Shown piece after piece: positions 11,647 through 15,774 of a DNA stretch of 15,774 nt. The notes beneath the pieces are model-generated. The model searched no databases. It was given only the letters and a program-made list of their open reading frames with translations, and had not been told where the DNA came from. Location: positions 1-15,774 of the forward strand of contig PJAB01001277.1 in the NCBI GenBank assembly GCA_002887195.1, given 5' to 3'. The position numbers and the translations under genes are program-made. The stretch's first letter is position 1. Every line of letters starts with the position of its first letter. The DNA is from Chrysochromulina parva (taxonomy: Eukaryota > Haptophyta > Prymnesiales > Chrysochromulinaceae).

Positions 11647-14600
11647 TTACCGTCCAGTGGAGCCATCGTCGGCCTGGACAACGCTTGCCATGGTGTTCAG
11701 CTCCATCCCGCCGCCGTCGTCGTCGAGCAACCTCTTGCTCTGTAACCTCTTGCTGGACAGAGGGCTTGAGAGAGAGTTTGAGAACTTGGGCAAGACCCTC
11801 GGGACCTGAGTTGAACGGCTGGGGTAGATGATAGAGCGCTTCCAGTCGGCGGGGTCGGGGCCGTTGCCCAAGCCTTTGCAACAAAGAGCCCGTGCCAAAC
11901 AGCGGTACCAGCGGGCGCGATACGTCGGCGAGAAACATTTACAAAGGTTAGGGCATAGAAAGCACAATGTAAAGATCATCAGAGCAACGTAGGCAAAGCC
12001 ACCGAAAAGCACAACAGGTTCAGTCTGAAACGGAGGCAAGGGCGGCGGCGGCGATGGCGTTGGCGTCATTGTCGGTGGCTGTAATGACGGTGGTGGTGGT
12101 GGCCAAGGTGGCTTCGCGGGAGGGTCCAGGTTGCTCACAGCGAGGGTCATCATCAGGGCAACACCTGAGACTATTAGGCACTGAAAGATGGCACACGGCG
12201 TCTGGTACGTGCGTACCAAAACATCCGAATTCCTGACGACCCAAGGGAGCGAGTCGTACTCAAGATCGACGACCTTATCGGCAAAGTCTCGGAACATGGT
12301 TGCCACCTGCTCACGGTCTCCTCTTACTGCCCACGAAAGTGGTGCTAGCTCATGCCCCACGAACCTGGTCTTCGCCTCATTGCGAAACAGGTCGTCCATC
12401 TCCTCTAGCGAGGTCACATCAGGTAAAGTGGACGAAGTGTGAGCAGAGCCCGGGGAAGGCGATTCGTCGAGACCGATCTCGATGATCTGCGAGATCAGGA
12501 TGGCAACGCTTAGGATGGGCACAAGTAAGGATCGGGCAAACAAGGTTCTGGAAACTTCAGGGAAAGGATGAGTTCGAGGCAACGTTGACAGACTTCTTTC
12601 GTGGGGCTTGAGTTTGTTTCGTTATGCGTTTCGGGGCGGACGCAGCACGAGCCATAAGGATCTCTCAGGAAGGCATTCAACATCTCCGCAATGGCTTTAA
12701 AAGAAACACCGATGAAGAAGGAGTCCGCCCGCAAGCCGCCGTTCTCTGAGAAGCGAGGCACTTCTGTGCAGTTGACGCCCAATACTTCGATCGGTAGAAG
12801 CATCAGCCCAAGCAGAAGCATCAGCCCGAACATCAGCACCAGCAGCACCAGCAGGAGCACCAGCAGCACCGGCATCTTCATCACCGCCAGCAGCCGCGAC
12901 GCGCCCGAGGGCGGGGAATCGGACAGGCGCGTCCGCGCCTGGGCTAACCGCGCGACCGCCTGCTCGAAGTTGCACCAACCTGATTGGTCGTACGAATACC
13001 CAGTGAACCCAGGCGGCAGCCGCTTGTGCTGCAGCACCAGTGTGCGCGGAGACGCGTAGAAATGAGACATTGTTTCTTTAGCAAGGTCAAAGACGGCCGC
13101 CTCGGTAGCGGTGCGTTGACCTTGGGCATCCTTTTGAGGGCAGGACAGAAAGTCCATGAAGAGGGCCCTGATGGCGCGCGTCCGCACGAGCGAAGTCAAA
13201 GCTTTCCGTACCGCCACCATGTGAAAGCCGTTCGGGTCTGGGTGCAGGCCGCTCAGCCACCTGTAGCTCAGGACAGCGGTGGCCCGATCCTTAATGGCCC
13301 TTACGGCGTCTTCAGGAGTCAAAAAGGCTTCCTCCGGCAATTCCTGCCAAGCGAGGAGGAGTTGGGACGATCAAAAACTAGGAGACCAACCAGAGTAGAG
13401 GTCAGTTGGGCTCTCCTGAGCGCGTACAGCTGGAGGGCTGCTCGGCGCACCTGTCGACGTACTGCGATCCAGTCTGGAGGTTGGGAAAGAAGCCAGGCAA
13501 CAGAGATCAGTCGGATGATGCCAGCGCCAAGGAGCTGTAAGAGGTCGCCTTCGATCTTTTCGACTCGAACGTGTATAGCGAGACGACGATCACATCGTCC
13601 GAAGCATCTCACCACACAGAAAAAGATACATACCACGATGATTGGAAGTAGTACTCCAAAGACGGTTACATTGACGCTGTGCACAAAGCGAGCCTCAGCG
13701 TCTGGGGGCGGAGACAGGGGAGACGGCGGTGGATAATCGCAGCAAGGCGGCGGAGGCGGCGGTGAAAAGTAGAACAGGACGCCAGTGTCGGCTTTGGCGT
13801 TGAGCCACGGAATGGCTGAGATCGCGACGAAACCAGCGGAGGCGCAGAACAAAAACAGCTGGAGGCACGGGGCATAGGCATGTTTCCTGAGAAAAGGATG
13901 TACGAGGAGGAGGAAGGGTGACTCCTTCTTGTCGTCGTTGGCTGCCAAGTTGGCAAACATCGAGTAGAGGTTTGGTCTGTGCTGCGCGAGGCGATCCAAG
14001 GCTTGCTGCATCGGATCCATGATCTCGGACGCGGGCGCGGCCTGGGGCTTAGGCGCTTCGTCAACCGAAGCCGGGCGAGTCACTGGTACTTCCGTGGGCT
14101 TGGTCCAGCGTGTCCTACCCGTTGCCTGGTTGTGATAGTATGTCTTCCCATCTGGCGTTCTTGCCTCGCTCCAGCCGGCGTTAACGATTGGCGCCCCTTG
14201 CTGCTCGCTCGCTGCGGCAGCCACTGTTCTCGCCCTCGCGCCTCGCTGTGGCGCCCCTTGCTGCTCCCTCGCGCCGTCCCGAGTGTCAACCACGTCCCAG
14301 GCTGGTGGCGCCTCAACACGCGGTGCTGGCGGTGGTACCGGGCCTGGCCCCGCGCATGCAGCGCACACCGAGGCGCCGGACACATTCTCGAGGGTGCATT
14401 GCGAACACACCCACGGCACTGTTGGGGGGGGTGGCGGTGAGGCAGCGCGATGGGCTTTCATATTCAGCGCCATGGTGGCGCACATCCGTTTGAGGTCTTT
14501 GGTTGTCAGCTGCGCGGTCGATTGGTTTTGGATCTCGGCGGGTACGGCCATTCCAGCCACCTCCATGGTTCGCTGCATCTTGAGCTTGAGATAAAGGTTC

Positions 14601-15271
14601 TGATAGTACTCGTCAAGAGGATGCTGGCGAGAGGACTGGCCGGTGGTCGCATTGTAGTGGTGGAGATTGCCGTTCGGGCCCATCTGCTCCGTCCAGCCCT
14701 CCTGCTCGCCAGCAGTGAGCGCCTCCTCGGCGATCCACAGCAGATCGGTGTCTTCGGTCGGCTCCATACCGAGAGACAGAGCGTACTCAAGCACATCCTC
14801 TGGCAGAGCTTTGAAGTCGGTCTGGTAGCGTGCTGATTGTTTTGGCGCATCGATTTTGGACGCCGTCTTCTCCTCATTCACGGCCACGTCGAAGTAGACC
14901 CACGCCCACTTCTGCTCCTCCTCGTTCGGGGCGATGCGAAACCTGAGAGAGACCAGCTTCGGCGTCTCGACGAAGTTCGTTTCCGTACTCTTCTCCACCG
15001 AAACTGCTGCCACATCTGCCCTGGTGGCTGCAGACGGCTCCTCCTCCTCCGTCTCCCCACGCGGCGGCAAAGTTGCGAAGCCGTTTGCCATGTCAACGCC
15101 AGCCTCATCGTCATCGTGCTGGGGAGGAGGTTGAGTTCGAGCAGCGCTCGATGGAAACGGATCGGCGGCCCTCGGCGGCGGCAGTCCGGCCGGCCGTGGC
15201 GTCCCGCACATTTCGCAATCGCGTGCGCCGTCGACGTTTTCATACGTGCACGCTGCACAGGACCAGGGCAT
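11647..15271 (-). CDS. Zinc finger/WW multi-pass membrane protein with TIR/HET-like domain
   Basis: Model: exons 15271-13451, 13343-12649 and 12547-11647 (3417 nt, 1138 residues, in frame). A RanBP2 finger opens the protein (MPWSCAACTYENV, Cys 5, 8, 19, 22), with a second at 287-308. WW1 (about 193-219) has lost its second Trp (GQSSRQHPLDEYY) and follows a CEP164-like DLLWIAEEAL. WW2 (367-392) is intact (YYHNQATGRTRW). Then come TM 468-490, a Pro loop and TM 536-556. Residues 608-745 hold SYRWL, FMDFLSCPQ and SGWCNFE, resembling TIR/HET-like soluble domains. A poly-Leu TM lies at 763-791, with TMs near 842-862, 958-978 and 1017-1037 and a Pro loop before the last. Intron 1 is well supported, intron 2 only plausible. 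It may be a membrane scaffold or sensor. This could be two genes, but the frames overlap tightly. Confidence 0.65.
12548..12648 (-). other. Candidate intron 2 of the membrane-protein gene (101 nt)
   Basis: The frame must change between the part ending at 12510 and the part starting by 12582. The donor GGCTC|GTGCTGCG and acceptor CCTGAAGTTTCCAG|AACC (pyrimidine-rich) are both phase 2 and join DPYGS to TLFARSLLVPILSV. Other choices (GAA|GTCTGT with TCGCAG|ATC, or a frameshift) remain possible. Confidence 0.4.
13344..13450 (-). other. Intron 1 of the membrane-protein gene (107 nt)
   Basis: The donor CGACAG|GTGCGCC and acceptor CTCGCTTGGCAG|GAATTG are in phase 0, joining RRQ to ELPEEAFLTPED. An internal CAACTGACC could be the branch site. 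A shorter 47-nt alternative starting at GTTGGT also keeps frame. Confidence 0.55.
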
Positions 15272-15541
15272 GAGCGGGCACTCTTTCACAAGTGCCCACG
15301 GATCTGCCCACGAGCAAGTTCGAAGCCGGTAAAAAGAAGCCGGTCAGGCCGGGAGTTCGGTTCCGAAATTAGATGTTGGTGACATCTGAAAGTTTTTACC
15401 GGACCCTTGTTCATCGTTCAAGATGCTGTCCACGACGACTTTTTAAAGATGCCCTGAGGAATTCAGGGTTTTTTGGCACTTTCGTCCCATGTAAAACTCA
15501 ATAATTGAGGCTTTCGCCATCGCCGGGCCGCCGGGCAGGCC
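15272..15541. other. Divergent intergenic region
   Basis: This lies between the minus-strand membrane-protein start (15271) and a possible plus-strand start (15542). It is AT-richer around 15350-15510 and carries a hairpin with a T run. It may act as a shared promoter region. Confidence 0.4.
15452..15474 (+). other. Stem-loop followed by T6
   Basis: CCCTGA (15452-15457), loop GGAAT, TCAGGG (15463-15468), then TTTTTT. In bacteria this would pass for a terminator. In this eukaryotic context the meaning is unknown (Pol III stop, repeat or chance). Confidence 0.4.
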
Positions 15542-15688
15542 ATGGAAGCCTCCGAAGGCGCTGACGGCAGCGTGCAGTCCGAGTCCGAGGTCGAATCGTC
15601 GGCTGACAACGGCTACCTTCTCGCCGTCGGACGAGGACGAGGGTGGTGGCGCACGCGAGTGCCACGGTTAGAGGAGACGCTATCCTGA
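15542..15688 (+). CDS. Possible first exon of a divergent gene, acidic N-terminus
   Basis: An ATG in good context (GGCCATGGAAG) opens 48 codons starting MEASEGADGSVQSESEVESS and ending at TGA 15686-15688. The first 25 codons look coding-like (acidic, Ser-rich). The later part turns Arg/Trp-rich, while another frame reads PSDEDEGGGARECHG, so a splice or frame change around 15610-15640 is likely. It is truncated or unresolved at the window edge, and no family is recognised. Confidence 0.3.
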   Translation: MEASEGADGSVQSESEVESSADNGYLLAVGRGRGWWRTRVPRLEETLS

Positions 15689-15774
15689 AGGCATCTGCCA
15701 GGCTTGCCGCCCACGGAGCATCCGCCGCAGCCAGCTCGTGGGCTGAGGCGCCGCATCCTCGGGGCAGTGGGCTC

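Noticed and set aside
13979..14594. Several plus-strand open frames
   Set aside because: Antisense to the WW/zinc-finger exon, whose minus frame has two clear domains; plus frames are Arg-rich shadows.
15272..15289. Six-codon extension MKECPL of the zinc-finger protein
   Set aside because: The codon at 15289 is GTG, not ATG; the first ATG (15271) gives the typical finger start MPWSCAACTYEN.
15452..15474. Bacterial rho-independent terminator
   Set aside because: The context is eukaryotic and no gene ends just before it on plus; kept only as a stem-loop of unknown role.

Overview
This window looks like nuclear DNA of a unicellular eukaryote, most plausibly a GC-rich microalga or related protist. 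Proteins are split by short spliceosomal introns (73 to 233 nt). The domains are eukaryotic in style (JmjC/cupin_8, RanBP2 zinc fingers, WW, EF-hand, dual-specificity phosphatase, ankyrin), and long Pro, Gly and Ala tracts come from GC-rich trinucleotide runs. I see no operons, rRNA, tRNA or CRISPR. I cannot name the lineage from sequence alone.

Every confident gene lies on the minus strand. From left to right: (1) 1-2582, a low-complexity Pro-rich locus. It has a probable 11-bp frameshifting duplication near 323-342, a 65-bp inverted repeat, and a middle segment whose coding strand is ambiguous. (2) 3019-3960, a single-exon unknown protein with two RPxSAR motifs. (3) 4313-7801, a seven-exon JmjC/cupin_8 hydroxylase-like protein of 851 residues with a signal peptide; I reconstructed it, and all six junctions keep frame. 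(4) 8440-8847, a small protein with two EF-hands. (5) 9227-10888, a dual-specificity phosphatase domain fused by a Pro-rich linker to ankyrin repeats. (6) 11647-15271, a large membrane protein with zinc fingers and WW domains at the N-terminus, two TM/Pro-loop/TM modules, and between them a soluble domain resembling TIR/HET-like domains. A short plus-strand reading frame at 15542-15688 may start a divergent gene.

The most striking feature is the intron set of the JmjC gene. Five of its six introns end in nearly the same module of about 37 nt: a branch-point-like CTCAC, a pyrimidine tract and CCCACAG. In three introns this module is preceded by a copy of about 29 to 35 nt of the exon that follows it. 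The duplicated exon sequence begins with GT. In one of these three it directly supplies the 5' splice site; in the other two it lies deeper inside a longer intron. This is the footprint expected of introner-like elements or intron gain by insertion with target duplication. Several introns have also grown by tandem duplication, including an 11-bp minisatellite that seems to be seeded from exon sequence.

The genes do not form an obvious pathway. Oxygen-dependent hydroxylation, calcium binding, phosphatase/ankyrin signalling and a membrane protein are simply neighbours.
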